Shown in pieces: positions 35,769-47,988 of a DNA stretch of 64,000 nucleotides (positions are counted from its first letter, which is position 1; each line of letters begins with the position of its first letter). The position numbers and the translations under genes were made by a program. Below the pieces are notes generated by a model. The model had not been told where the DNA came from, searched no databases, and saw only the letters and a list, made by a program, of their open reading frames with translations. Source of the stretch: Henckelia pumila (Eukaryota; Streptophyta; Magnoliopsida; Lamiales; Gesneriaceae); the NCBI RefSeq assembly GCF_033568475.1, contig NC_133121.1, positions 132,712,375 to 132,776,374 on the forward strand, in the 5' to 3' direction.

Positions 35769-36790
35769 TTATTTGGAGCTGCCTCCAAAAAGGTATCCAA
35801 GGGAAGATCCACCACCTGGGGCAGCCTGGACTTTAGTAGATGGTCGGTCCTGTTACCAGAAAAGTTGAAAAATTATTATGGATTCAACAATCTAACCAGA
35901 TCGGTAGAGTGGCAAGATGGCGACACAATCTGCACAAGCAAATCCTTAAGAGCAAACACCAGTAAGTATGAAGATGATGGAATAAGAAGTGAGTTTGTCA
36001 TAACGAAACAAGAGATTTATGAAACAGCAAAATATTGGGGGAGACGACTTTCAGCAGACAAGGAAATCCAAAACATATTATGCAAGCCTAACGAATCTAT
36101 ATCAATAGTGTTAATGGCATATGATAGATTCAATGAAGACAATTAGCATATTCATATGGGTTTTGACAAAAATCCTGTCAATTTGAATTTCCATGGTGTG
36201 ACAGTGAAAACATTGAAAAAGAGTGTCTAGAAATTGCAGTGAAAGAAAAAAATTAACCATTCAAAAGTGCAAATTATCGATGAGAAAAGAATACAGATCT
36301 GATTCAAGCATGATTTTCATTGGTTCTTTATTTTTGTACTACTGCATCTGAAAAAGGTTTATCAGCATGATTTTAACAGTTAACTTTTATGGTCCTACCA
36401 TCACATGCCTAAATCTTGAGCAACTCTGGGCAGTAACACAATAGGTAAGAATTTGTCGAGTCAATTTCCCACTGAACGTGTATGTGCAACTAAGTAAAAA
36501 CCCAATGCATAACTTTAACAATTGGATAATAGGCATACTGTGAGGAAGTTGCCAGTGTTTTGGCCATCGGCTCGGAGATAGTTGTTTGTTTGCCTTCCGG
36601 GGATGCCAGCTGGAATTTGCTTATCAGCAGAAGGAACCTTCTCTGGTACCGCCTGAGCAGACACTGGAGCCTGATTCGGAGGAGGAGCTTCCACAGTGTT
36701 TGTGGCAGGCTTTGGGGCAGGGGCACCACCATCTCCAAAAAGGTACCCCAAAGAACTCTGACCCCCACCACTGCTAACTCCTCGACCCAT
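35769..36790 (-). CDS. SPR1: SPIRAL1, plus-end microtubule-localised protein
   Basis: Small plant protein that binds cortical microtubules and keeps cell elongation straight; loss twists organs. Exons 36790-36539 and 35849-35769 (minus) give 110 residues, the family's normal size. Both signature repeats are present: SSGGGQSSLGYLFGDGG at the N-terminus and PGGGSSLGYLFGG at residues 95-107, in the region that contacts tubulin or EB1. Between them lie a Pro/Ala-rich linker and the conserved block KQIPAGI...NNY.RA.GQNTGNFLT, then DRPSTKVQAAPGG. I start at MGRG although an ATG four codons upstream is in frame, because family members start MGRG. An intron in the 5' UTR is also visible. Confidence 0.93.
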
Positions 36791-36818
36791 TCTTTGGTTC
36801 AAATTATCCCAATAAAAA

Positions 36819-37752
36819 CCTGCTAAAATTTACAAGATAAAATACACATAAACAAGATATTAAACCCACAATTGTGTCCATCTGCTTATTCTTGAGGATG
36901 TTGAAATCTCGGGAAACAGTAAATTCAGTCAATTATTCACACATATTACCGGAATATGTTCAGAAAAATAAATCAGATTGATAAGCTAATGCGTAAAAGA
37001 TTCTCCTAAAAGCTATCGAGAACGTAATCCAGAACAGTAGTATTCATTCCTAGGACCTTAATTTTTATTAAAACCCTCAAATTTTAAATTGGCATCGTGG
37101 TTTTACACTCCCCTTGAAAACATGGAAATGTTCTCCACTCAGGATCCTGGATCCACCCTTGACTATGAATTTCTATCTGATGAAAATACCAACTTTCGTT
37201 CAAGAAATTTTAAAAAATTCGACGACTTCTATTGCAGTAACTCATTTTTTTTATTGCTAATCTAAATAATAAATAAACGCCTTATACATCAAACATCACG
37301 TCTCTTTTTACTCATGCTAATCTTTCTCGCATTTTGAGAACAGACCGAAAAGATAAATTTAATCAGATCAAAATTACAAACAAAACCAATAACCTCGCAA
37401 CCAAATCAACTGTTAAAAAAAAAAAGAAAACATATATCAGATGTATAGGTTGCAGTAAAAATCTACAAAAAAAAAAGAGCTCAGATCTAAATGACTGGAA
37501 ATGAAATACAAAAAGGAGATCCGAGCAATGTCGCTACTGATCTTTTCTTTTTTCATCACAACGATCGCAAAGATCTAAAACGATTGATTTGAAAAAACAT
37601 TGAAAGCCAGTGTAATCTGAGTTGAAACTGATTCGAAGCAATAAACATGGAGATTTTTGAAAATTGTAGAGAGAGAAAAAGTGCTGACCTGTGTTTTGAG
37701 TGAGGGATGAGAGAACGAGCTGAAACCTCGTGAACACACTCTCACTTTATAT
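36819..37752 (-). promoter_or_regulatory. SPIRAL1 5' UTR intron and core promoter
   Basis: Reading the minus strand: ATATAAAG (37745-37752) as TATA box, a leader of about 40-60 bases, a donor ACACAG|GTCAGC with the intron beginning at 37688, and an acceptor ATTTTAG or TTAGCAG at about 36820-36824, some 30 bases before the ATG. The intron would be about 865 bases. Leader introns are common in this family and often raise expression. No coding region in it. Confidence 0.6.
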
Positions 37753-38416
37753 CTTTGATTCCTTTCCCCCTTCAAACAACCATGTACCATTATGCCAATA
37801 GTCAATACCCATTTATTCGCGCTTACCTAAAGTTATCAGGTTCGATGTTCAATTATAATAATCTTTTTTTTCAATTTTAAGAAAAAAAAACTTTTTATTC
37901 GATCCCGAGTAAAATGAATTGTGGTGGAAAATTAGACGTGACTCGTATTGTATTTATCATTGATCAATCCGATGATTAGAGACGGAATTGTTTTTATTGA
38001 AATACCTTAAATTAATTTCAAATATATATTATATCATATTAATTGTTATATATAAAAATTGATATCCATTATCCCATGATGGAAAACGACATTGTTTTTA
38101 TTAATATATCTTAATTTATTTTCAGTATTTTATTATATCATAAGCTTATGATAATCTTGTTATATTGTAACCACTTCAAAAAATTACTTTCGTAGAAAAT
38201 GTGTGCATACCTAAAAAGCCTTGACATTAGTTAAGTAACTTGTTTGGTCTTAAAATATTGATATTCTATTTTACTCTTCTTAATAACGGAACGGATGATA
38301 TTTATTTCTAATAGTCCAAAACTACTTGCATATGCTAGCATCGATTTTCCTTTAAAACATCACGACACCATATTCACATCTCATATTTATTCATTTAATC
38401 TTATCTCTATTTTTTT

Positions 38417-38619
38417 GTGCAAATTGCTCAAAAATCTTCAATGCAAACATGTTTTGCTCTGCACTCCCTAGCCACTTTTTTGTACCACAATTTCTGTTAA
38501 TTTGTACCACATCTTGTATGGTTTTGTACCACATCTTGTATTATTTTGTACCACATTTTATGACTAAGGACCCCAAAGCAAAACATGTTTGCATTTGGGG
38601 ATTTTTGAGCAAATTGCCC
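38417..38619. mobile_element. Small foldback element with internal GTACCACATCTTGT repeats
   Basis: About 200 bp with inverted ends of about 40 bp: GCAAATTGCTCAAAAATC plus GCAAACATGTTTTGCT on the left, and the reversed equivalents on the right (AGCAAAACATGTTTGC, GATTTTTGAGCAAATTGC). Inside, TTGTACCACA-type units recur four times with a spacing of about 22-28 bases. Poly-T flanks hide any target duplication. A MITE by structure. Confidence 0.65.
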
Positions 38620-39206
38620 TTTTTTTTCGTGTCATGACTTTTCATCTCGGTAATTTTTGCCAGGAGAATATGTCAGAGTGCGTATAATTATATTTAAATA
38701 TGGAAGAATTTGTATTGTAATTACAACAAAATGGATAATACAATAATATATTTTGTAAAGATACAGAAATCGAAATCAAACGAAAACGTGTAATAAGTTA
38801 CAGTTTCTTATAATATATTCGTCCCCTGAAGTTTATTGTGAACGATTGTTCCCTATATATGACGGTGAAACCTGCAACAATTTAGCTCAAAGTATTGAAC
38901 AGTATCTTAACTTTATCACGATTTTGACAAAAATAGCACAGATAAAAGTTGAGAGAATAAATGAAGTTAATTTGCTTTCAAAGGTATATATAGAATGAAA
39001 TGAGAATGACGTCTATATCTATTACTACTATTATGTAAGAGACATTTAGTTGGTCTCTTGGTATGCCCACAAAAATATACAATATATATGTATATAAAGA
39101 AAAACACACACCATAAACCGCTTCCTTCGACTATCTCAATTATTTTATTTTTTCATTTAACTATTTCTCTCATTTTTCTCAATTTTTGTATTTAATATAT
39201 AGTACA

Positions 39207-40600
39207 ATCATTTTATTTGACAATTTTAATTGAAATATAATTTTATTATAAATAACGGATTGTTTAGCACGCAATGTGCCAATGTGTGCAACAAGATGCT
39301 AGTATGATATAATCTAAGAAAGGATAATATCTTTCAAAATAAAGGATCAGTGTCATTTCAAAATATCAATGGTTATTTGACATTTCAGAAAAGATTATAT
39401 ATTGACCATTTGGAAACTCAAATTTTATCGATGTTTCAAAAACCTAAAAGTTATTTGCTTCTCAAGAAATCCAAGAATTATTTGACTTTTTTAATTTTCT
39501 ATTTACTACTAGAATACAATAGATTTTCTCAATCAATTTCCACACACATATTATTTCCCCATTTTTCATGGTGCGTGTTTTTTATTATTAAAATAAAATA
39601 CATTACAAACCACTCATCATTCTCTTACTCCTACTTTTTGATTGTAACAAGATCATTTTATTTGATAATTTTAATTGAAATATAATTTTATTATAAATAA
39701 CGAATTGTTTAGCACGCAATGCGTGCAACAAAATGCTAGTCTAATATAATCTAAAAAAGGAGAATATCTTTCAGAATGAAGGATTAGTGTCATTTCGAAA
39801 TATCAATGGTTATTTGATATTTCAGAAAAGATTATTGACCATTTGGAAACTCAAATTTTGCTTCTGAAGAAATCCAAAAATTATTTGATTTTTTTAATTT
39901 TCTATTTACTAATAAAATACAGTGGATTTTCTCAATCAATTTCCACACACATATTTTTTTCCCATTTTTCATGATGCGTGTTTTTTATTATTAAAATAAA
40001 ATACATTACAAATCAGTGTTTTCATAATCGGACCAGTGATCGAACCGGTTTACTTAAAAAAATGGTCCAACCGGTCGAACCATTTTAACCGAACGGTCGA
40101 ACCGAAAAACCGTTTATATAATTTAATATAATAAATAATATATTTTGAAATTTTAAAAAATAAAAAATTATATAAATAAACATAAAATATATATTTAACA
40201 TAGTTTAAAAGCTAAATAAATATGTAAATATATTTAAAATATCAATTATAGTTATAAATTATTTATTTTTAAAAAAACCAATAATTATAAAAAAAAATTA
40301 AATGAAGTAGAAATTTCAAATAATAATGTATTTATATATAAAAATATTAAATCTAAGGTTTAAAAATAAAAAAAAATTAAATTTTCAAAATAAAAAAATT
40401 CAAAAACCGGTTCTTGGCCGGTCCAACCGGTTCTTGACCCGTTTTAACCGGTTCTAACCGATTTTTCGGTTTATGGGTCGGACCGGACCGGTTCGGCGAC
40501 CGATCGAACAGTCCGGTCCAGCCCGATTCCGAAAACACTGTTACAAACCACTCATCATTCTCTTACTCCAACTTTTTTATTGTAACTTCTTGTTGCTGTC
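39207..40600. repeat. Tandem duplication (~445 bp period), second copy split by a MITE
   Basis: The segment starting TCATTTTATTTG...TTTAATTGAAATATAATTTTA at about 39207 reappears from about 39652, with shared landmarks in order: TTGTTTAGCACGCAATG, TATCAATGGTTATTTGA, GACCATTTGGAAACTCAAAT, TCAATCAATTTCCACACACA and CATTACAAACCACTCATCAT. The second copy has a small internal deletion and is interrupted by the hAT-type element at 40014-40540, after which it resumes. Confidence 0.8.
40014..40540. mobile_element. hAT-type MITE (527 bp)
   Basis: Ends CAGTGTTTTCATAATCGG and, reversed, CAGTGTTTTCGGAATCGG. Both ends are rich in CCGGTT/GGACCGG words and the centre is very AT-rich. It is flanked by TTACAAAT (40006-40013) and TTACAAAC (40541-40548), an 8-bp target duplication with one change. 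The undisturbed sister copy of the host duplication shows TTACAAACCACTCATC at the same place, confirming the empty site. Confidence 0.85.
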
Positions 40601-41374
40601 ATTCATTTTTTTTTCTAAAAACATACTTATTCAAATTTTGAATAAAATCGAAAAAATCGTAAATCCAAACTAGAAAAATCAAACACCGAACCAAATCGAA
40701 AATCGTATTTTATAATTCGGATATAAATTAATCTTAAAACCGAAGTTTATTTGATTTGATTTTGGATTATATATGTCAAAATCGAACCGACCGAAAAAAC
40801 CAAAATTTCATTAAATTAATAATTTTATTTATATTTGTATTTATATTATATATGTTATGGGATGATATTTAGTGAATGAATAATTATTTTGAATAATTAT
40901 TAGTTGATTGTTGTTTATGTAATTCATAGTTGATTAATTGATGATTGTTTAATGTAATTTTTTTTTTGTTTCTGTAATTCATTTAAACTTTATTTTTAAA
41001 AGTTTTACTAATAAATCATTTTAAAAGATAACATATTATATTTTACAATATATTTATATTATTAATAATCTTATCAAAATCGAAATAACTGACCGGAATA
41101 ATCGAACCTCTTTGGTAAAAAATCGAACCGAATCGAAGAAAATAGTTCGGATAACGGATTATATATTTCTAAAATTAAAGCCAAAAAACAAAAATTAAAA
41201 ACAAAAAATGAAATCGAACCGGCCGATGAACGCCTCTACATTTTATTGTGTTATGTATTATTGATCAAAATAAATATTATTTATTGTATACATATATTAT
41301 ATGTTTGTTTCAAATCATTTTAAATTTAAAAATGAAATTAGTTGCATGTGATTAAAATACGAATATTATTTAGC

Positions 41375-41433
41375 TAGTGTTTGCAACCTCTAAAAATAAG
41401 TTAATCACTTATTTTTAGAGGTTGCAAACACTA
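41375..41433. repeat. Perfect hairpin, 27-bp arms, 5-base loop
   Basis: TAGTGTTTGCAACCTCTAAA... (41375-41401) is followed after the 5-base loop TAATC (41402-41406) by its exact reverse complement (41407-41433). The ends TAGTGTTTGCAA...TTGCAAACACTA look like hAT-type transposon termini, so this may be a MITE reduced to its two ends, or an extremely short foldback. No clear target duplication is seen. Confidence 0.9.
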
Positions 41434-42406
41434 CCTTATTATACATATGTATTAATTTTTGTTTCAAATCAATTTAAATTTGAAAAGAAAATGAAAGCAC
41501 AAAAATGAAGATCATAATGGATAAATGAAGTTTAAAATAGAGATAGAGATTTAAATTTGAAAATAAAATAAAATCACATAAATGGAGATTATAATGAACA
41601 ACTGAAGTTTAAAATAAAGATAGATATTTTGTTCTTTTGTTTTTGTTTTTGTTTTTTTATTTTTTGAAGGGTATTTTAGATATTTCGTCTTTGACTTCAG
41701 CAAATTAATTTTAATTCGGTTACTAAGTGGTGCTCTTCATTAGTAAGATAGTAAGATAATAAGCCAATAACATATATGAAAGATCATTGTTTATACATCT
41801 TTAATTAATTAAATACAATATTTGATATTTTACACATTTGATATTTCATAATATTAATATTAAACCATAAAAGATCAAGCATGGTAAAGCAATATTAGGA
41901 AGAAAAAGAGTGAAATTGTCAAAAATCAGAATATGCAGAATTAAAATTGAAATATAAATATATAAATGATCGAAATCGTAAAGTGACAAACATATATAAT
42001 AAAAATTGCAGTTTTCTCTGTTTTTTACGAACGATTTTATGAAAGCTCTAACTATCCCGTATTTCAAATTCATGATAGATACATAATTTATCATCATCAT
42101 CTTATTATTATTTTTTCAAAAATTTCGTTGGTACAATTATTTTGATCAAATATCTATTGCCTCGAGTCACGTCACGAGTAAATTGAGTGGAGCCTTAGAA
42201 AAATGGGCCGTTGGACCCCGAACCGGAACCCGGATACCCAATAACTCAACAAACCAAACCCGAAACCGCCGCTTTCAGTTCGTCGTTCCCAAATCCAAAT
42301 AGCTAAACACCCCCTCTTTCCCCAGGGATTCATACGACGTCGCCTGAGACCGAAGGAAAACCAGTGGAGAAAGGATAATTGAAGTAATCAGCGGATAAGC
42401 GTCGCA

Positions 42407-45400
42407 ATGGTGAAGACTACGAAGGGTGGCAAAACCATGAATCCAACCGATGCTTATCGGAAGGAGATTCGTAAAAAGGAATTGAAGCGGGTGGGGTATT
42501 CTGTTTTTGTTACAGTTCATTTACGTAAATATCAATTGGGTATAGGCTGAGTTTTTCTTTTTGTTTTTTTGTTTTTCCCCTATTTATGTGCGTTTTTTTT
42601 ATGTTCAGGATTATAGTTTTTGCTCAGTTAAGTTTTTTGGTTTATTTAAATTTAGAAATAGGCATTTGATTGGAATTTTGATGATTGATGGTATAGAAGT
42701 GGTTATTTTTTTTTTACTAGTGCGGTAGGAGCTGGTTATTCAGAAAAATTATTATGATTTTAATTGTTTTGTATTCGCGGAGATTTATGCCTTTGCACTT
42801 CCCTTGGTACTCCCATGGTGGATTTTACGAACTGTGGTTAATGTGAATCTTCATTGGGCATTGTCAACCGACTGAAGTTGTTGAGAAACTTGTTATACAG
42901 AATAAAAAGGAAAGGAAGAAGGTGCGGGAAGTTGGAATCTTGAAGAAGGATCCCGAGTCGCTGAGAGATCAAATTCAAAAGCTGGAAGCGATGAGTAAGT
43001 TATGAGGTTTTACTTTTGTATAGTATTATACCTGTCACATGATTAACTACGTAACTTTAGCTATCACCGTATGCCCTGTTATGGCATCACCCTGTGTTAA
43101 TTGCACGGGAAAGGTGGTTTTTCAGCTGGGCAAATCTTTTTGGCAAAGATTATAATAAAGCGACAAGCTATACTCTGCCTCCATATTCACAATTTTTTGT
43201 AGCACTAGCTAATACAGGTATGCTTGATTTTAGAATCAGCATGATGGCATCAGATAAATATTTAATTAGGCTAATTACCACATCTTTAATTAGATTAATT
43301 ACCTGCCAGTGAAATTTTTGTAGTAGAAGATGTGATGGCCCAGTTCTTTCCCAAATGTAATTATATGTCATCTTCCTTTGCCTAAAGTTCTTGTTTGTTT
43401 TCCTTTTTTGTCATTGATCTCTTCTATACGGACACAAATTCTCGAGACATACTACATACTTTTGAACTGGTGGTTGTAAAATGGTCTGCTCACATGCTAG
43501 TGCTAGTGTGCTAACGATATGATTGTTGCTGCTTCTAGGTCCTGCGGTTGAAGAGTTCAAACCACGGTTTTAGTTAAATTAAACACTTGGCACTTCTATG
43601 TTTGACCACGGATAGGTCAACATTCTGCATTTTTTGTTTGTATCACTGTGTATCACACATGATCAGTTTGAGTGATGATGGAGAGAGGGTAGGAGGAAAG
43701 AGAGAGATGCTCTAGACTATTAGAATTTGTTTTCCCTAAGAGAAAATTCTGATTTTTATATGGGTTTCCTGATTTGTCTTCTATTGATTTTGCAGAAGCA
43801 GATGGAGCCTTGGACAAAGCTAGAAAGCACAAAAAGCGGCAACTTGAGGATACACTGAATCTTGTGATCAAGAAGAGGAAGGTGATTGGCTGATTGCTAA
43901 ACCTTATGCACATAGGAGGAAATTCTATCATTTGGTCTCAGATATTAATGTATTCTGCAACATCGTAAACAATGAATTTGTGTTTCATTTTTTCCACTAT
44001 TGATGATTTTAGAAAAAAAATAGATTATATTGGGACTTCAAATTGCATTAATCATTATGAACACACATCCAACCTCACTGCTTAAGATGTGCTAAGTAAT
44101 ACTATTTGTCTTCTTGGTTCATGGGTATTGATTAGGCAATGACTGCATGCACATATTTCACTTGCTAGGATGTAATGCAACGTCAAACACTCCACCAATT
44201 TTTTTGCCTACACGATTATGGAAATTTTTTTGTTTGTTGGAAACATATTTGCCATTATGATCTTTGTGGCTATTTTAGCTTGCCGCACTGGAAAAATTAC
44301 TGATACTGCTCAACGATATACATTCTCGTTAGAGTTTTGCAGAAATGTTGTTCGATAATCTATACTATATATTAAGTTAGAGGACACTAGTGATCTCTCT
44401 GGTGTTTCACAATTTCTATAATGTGGATTTAGCTAGAGGATAGTATAAGGTGACATTAATAGTCTGATTTCTCTTTATTTGTCCAGGAGTATGAAGACAA
44501 AGCCAAGGAAAAAGGTGAAGCAACTGTTATGTTCAGGTCAGCTTTCCCTTGCTCACTCATAAAATTATTCTTTTATTTTAAATATGGATATTCATATCAA
44601 TTCTCAGTTCTAAGTTCTGTTATGCTACTCTTTTTTCTAGCCATTTGGGGCCTGTTAAGAGGCGGACTACTGCAGAAGAGGAAGAAAGAGTCAATCATCC
44701 CAGACCTGAAGTAAGTTCTTATGCAGTTTCCATGGTTTACGAAACTTTTTTTTTTTTTTTTTTTTAATATGTGAACCAACATATAGAGTTTTATTTGACG
44801 TAGGACTCTGTATATCATCACCCAATTCTAAATCCTTCTGGAGCTCCTCCACCTGGAAAACCACCAATGTTCAAGTCATCCATAGGTATTCTTTGTTCTT
44901 TTCTACTTTATATTTCTCAATGTTCAAGTCATCCTGGTGTATGTTAATTGTTCTTTTTTTCTTTTCACCACACCATATTTTTTCTTCCCTACTTAGTTAC
45001 CTCATACATAATCTCTACATTTTGGATTCTGCTGTTTATTTTGAATTGCAGGCCCCAGGATCCCTTTACCAGAAGCTTCAGCAAGTAATATTGCATCTTC
45101 ATCAAATCCCGAGTCAGAAGATGCTGCTTTATCAGTCCCGGATTTTCCACCTCCACCGCCCCCTTTGCCTCTTTCTGATTTAGATTCTGGAGATGGTTCT
45201 GTTCTTCCTGCGGGTTTGCCTTTGCCACCCCCACCCCCTATGCCTCCAAAGCCTGCAAATGCAGATGTTACCACAATATTGCCTCCACCACCTTTGCCTC
45301 CGCCTCCTCCTCCTGGTCCACCTCCAAAAGAATTGCTTGCTGTTCGACCTCCTCTTCCTCCTCCCCCACCTATTCACCAGTCTTTTCAACCACCTCCTCC

Positions 45401-47988
45401 TGGTACTTTTGGAAATGAGAAGCCGGCAAAATCAGATGATTCAGCCACCATGAATTCAAATCAGGTATACCTCTCACACAATTCATTCCTACCTTTGATC
45501 TCTTGGCCTTCAATCTTATAAAATGTCATTTTTTTTCCAGTGAAAATATATGCTGCCAATTCATGCAGACGTTATTATCTATTTTTGTGAAATTATTTCA
45601 TAGTCCATTCAACATATTTTTATATCCCTAGAATTCTGTGTGTGACCTTTTTCTTTTAAAACTTATTCTACCGTATTTAAGACAAAAGACTTAAATCAAA
45701 ATTTAGTATTTTTTTTTCTCTCAAAATCACCCCTGAGGCCCTGATCATCTTGTTTTGATAAAAATAATAAACAGTTAATAACAACATGATCTTTCTTCTT
45801 ATTTTCCGAAGTGATTTTCTTATATGCCTTGGTAAATAATGGGAAATATATTTTCTTCTTGTCACATATTGATTTATTTTAATCAATTCTTTTTTCAAAT
45901 TATGTTGAATGATTTGGTTTTTATTATTCTTAAATCTATATTTACGGATATGTGTAATAGTTTTACATGAGAATATATTAATATGTATCATACCAACATA
46001 CATATAATGAACATATACTACATTTATCTATTTATATCCAAAATTGTTTGGCAAATGCTAATGAATTAATGTTAATTTTTTTTGTTACATTCCAGTTGTG
46101 TTTTACCATGAAATTTAAAATACCGGACATAAAATGATACAAGTTTAATAGCACATAATGTTTATTTCTAACCAGTATGGAATTTTTAAAAAATATTTTA
46201 AATTTTTAGACGAAATCCAAAGTTGTATTTATTCTAAATCCATTTGAAATACAATTCCATGTTTAATACATGCCAAACGTAGCCTTAATCTAAAAAATTT
46301 GGTGGATTGCTCGTGGAATAATTTTCTTACTTGATGATTATCATTTTTTGGTTCTCTCAGATGCTTCCTGTTCTTCCTCCACCTCCGCCGCCACCAGGGC
46401 TGTCTTCTAAGTCTGGAAATAATCAACCAGAAAGCTCATATTCTGAATCTGTAATAAAAGCTAATATCGAGAGCAAAGATTTTCTAAACATGGTTCCTCC
46501 ACCACCAACAATAAGGCAGCAACCACTAGTGACGGGAACTCCTATGCACCCAAATTTGCAGCCACAGCCAGATGTACCACCTCCAGGAATTTTGCGCTTT
46601 CCACCACCCCCGCCTCCAAATGATATGCGCCCTCCTCTGCCCTCTCCTGGAATTGCCGGACAACCTGTTCCACCTGGAGTCATGGTGCCACTATTACCGA
46701 TGCCACCTTTTGGACCTCCTCCCGGTCCTCCACTAATGATGCGACCCCCACTTCCACCTGGCCCGCCTCCCATTGGACAAGATGGTTTTATTGCTAGAAT
46801 GCCTGCTCCTCAGAAGCCATCTTATGTTAAATCTGCTGCTTCAACTGTTGTGAAGAAGCCTCTGGCACAGCATACCCCTGAGCTCACGGCTATGGTGAGT
46901 TTCTGTACTAATTTTTCCTTGCCTACTTACCAAATTAAAATAGATTTGAATATGGTGGTGCATGATTCATGAATGATGATATGTGCATCTCAATAATAGA
47001 TTAAATTGGTTTCACACTCGGTCTACTCCTGGCTAATAAATGTTGGGGAGACCCCAATCGTTGCTGAATTTTACACATAATGTTGTGAATCATTATGCAA
47101 TCAATCTTACCTTACCCCCCAACCCCCACCCATTGTGTACCAAGTTCACTTAAAGTATTCCTGGTAGTGTAAATTATTTGTTGGTTGCAAGAAATTAATT
47201 AAATGTACCATGTTGTAACCGATAGTAATGATTACAATAGATTGCTTTAAAATAACGAGCAAGGCTGGTTTCTTGAGGATTCTTAATTTTAGCGCAGAGT
47301 GGTTTGCGTTAAAAGGAAAATGGAACTCAGATCGGTGCACTAATTGTATTGGTATTCAGGTGATGACATAGAAATTAATAGGCACATAGGGCTTTCACGT
47401 TTTCTGTGTTTTAAGTTTGCCCTGCAATTAATTGTTAGTTAATATATTGCACTCCTAAAGGTCAAATAAAATTAATGTGTACTCACATTTTATTCAGTAT
47501 AAAGTATTGAGGTTAATTGTGAACATACAAGTTCTGAGTAAATGGATAGGCAGTGAAGTGGAGTGTCTTTTTATTCATTAGCATGAAGTCCGATGCCAAT
47601 ATGCATTGCTCACAAAAATTGTGCATAGATAATCTCTAGCCTTGTGTGTGGCACCCAAGAATTTTGAAGGATCACTACTTTTGGTGTTCTTGATGGAGGA
47701 GAGAAAAACGTTTTTGTCGGGAAAAAAATATATGAAAATTTGAAATTTTATGATCTGGTGGTTTCTCTGTTTCAGGTTCCTGCCTCCGTGCGCGTCAGGA
47801 GAGAGTCTGCACTCCCAAAACCGAAGTCAAAATCATCAGCTGTTTTACCCACAAACCGGCCTATAGCATTACCCGCCAAAAAACAAGAATCCATTACATC
47901 CTCTTCTGCAACAAAGCCCCAAAGTATTGATGATTCATATACTGCATTCTTAGAGGACATGAAAGCCCTTGGGGCACTTGATAGTTGA
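42407..47988 (+). CDS. ELF5: ELF5, proline-rich WBP11-like nuclear protein
   Basis: Plant relative of WW-domain-binding protein 11, a splicing-associated nuclear factor; in Arabidopsis ELF5 loss lowers FLC and causes early flowering. Nine exons: 42407-42490, 42901-42994, 43796-43881, 44487-44536, 44641-44710, 44804-44885, 45052-45464, 46361-46894, 47776-47988; all phases fit, 541 residues. The N-terminal 90 residues are the conserved Wbp11 basic region ([20 protein letters not shown], then [13 protein letters not shown]). Next come [18 protein letters not shown] and two long Pro-rich regions (about residues 170-275 and 295-450) with many PPLPPPP and PPPPPG runs, the WW/SH3-binding type. The C-terminus [19 protein letters not shown] is also conserved. 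The leader contains stop codons before the ATG and the start matches the family. Confidence 0.92.

Larger units (their letters stand above)
37753..42406. other. Repeat-rich intergenic block between SPIRAL1 and ELF5
   Basis: About 4.6 kb with divergent promoters at its ends (SPIRAL1 on minus, ELF5 on plus). It contains the foldback at 38417-38619, the tandem duplication from 39207 with its nested MITE, a degenerate stretch at 40630-41230 rich in AATCGAACC-type words (probably another old transposon), the perfect hairpin at 41375-41433, and AT-rich DNA up to the ELF5 leader. No gene of its own. Confidence 0.6.

Noticed and set aside
36560-36826. Plus-strand proteins opposite SPIRAL1
   Set aside because: Antisense shadows of SPIRAL1 exon 1, which has clear family motifs on the minus strand.
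40473-40673. Short protein MGRTGPVRRPIEQ...
   Set aside because: Lies across the end of the hAT-type MITE; GC-rich inverted-repeat sequence, not a gene.
45002-45389. Gly/Arg-rich minus-strand proteins
   Set aside because: Shadows of the ELF5 proline-rich exon on the opposite strand.
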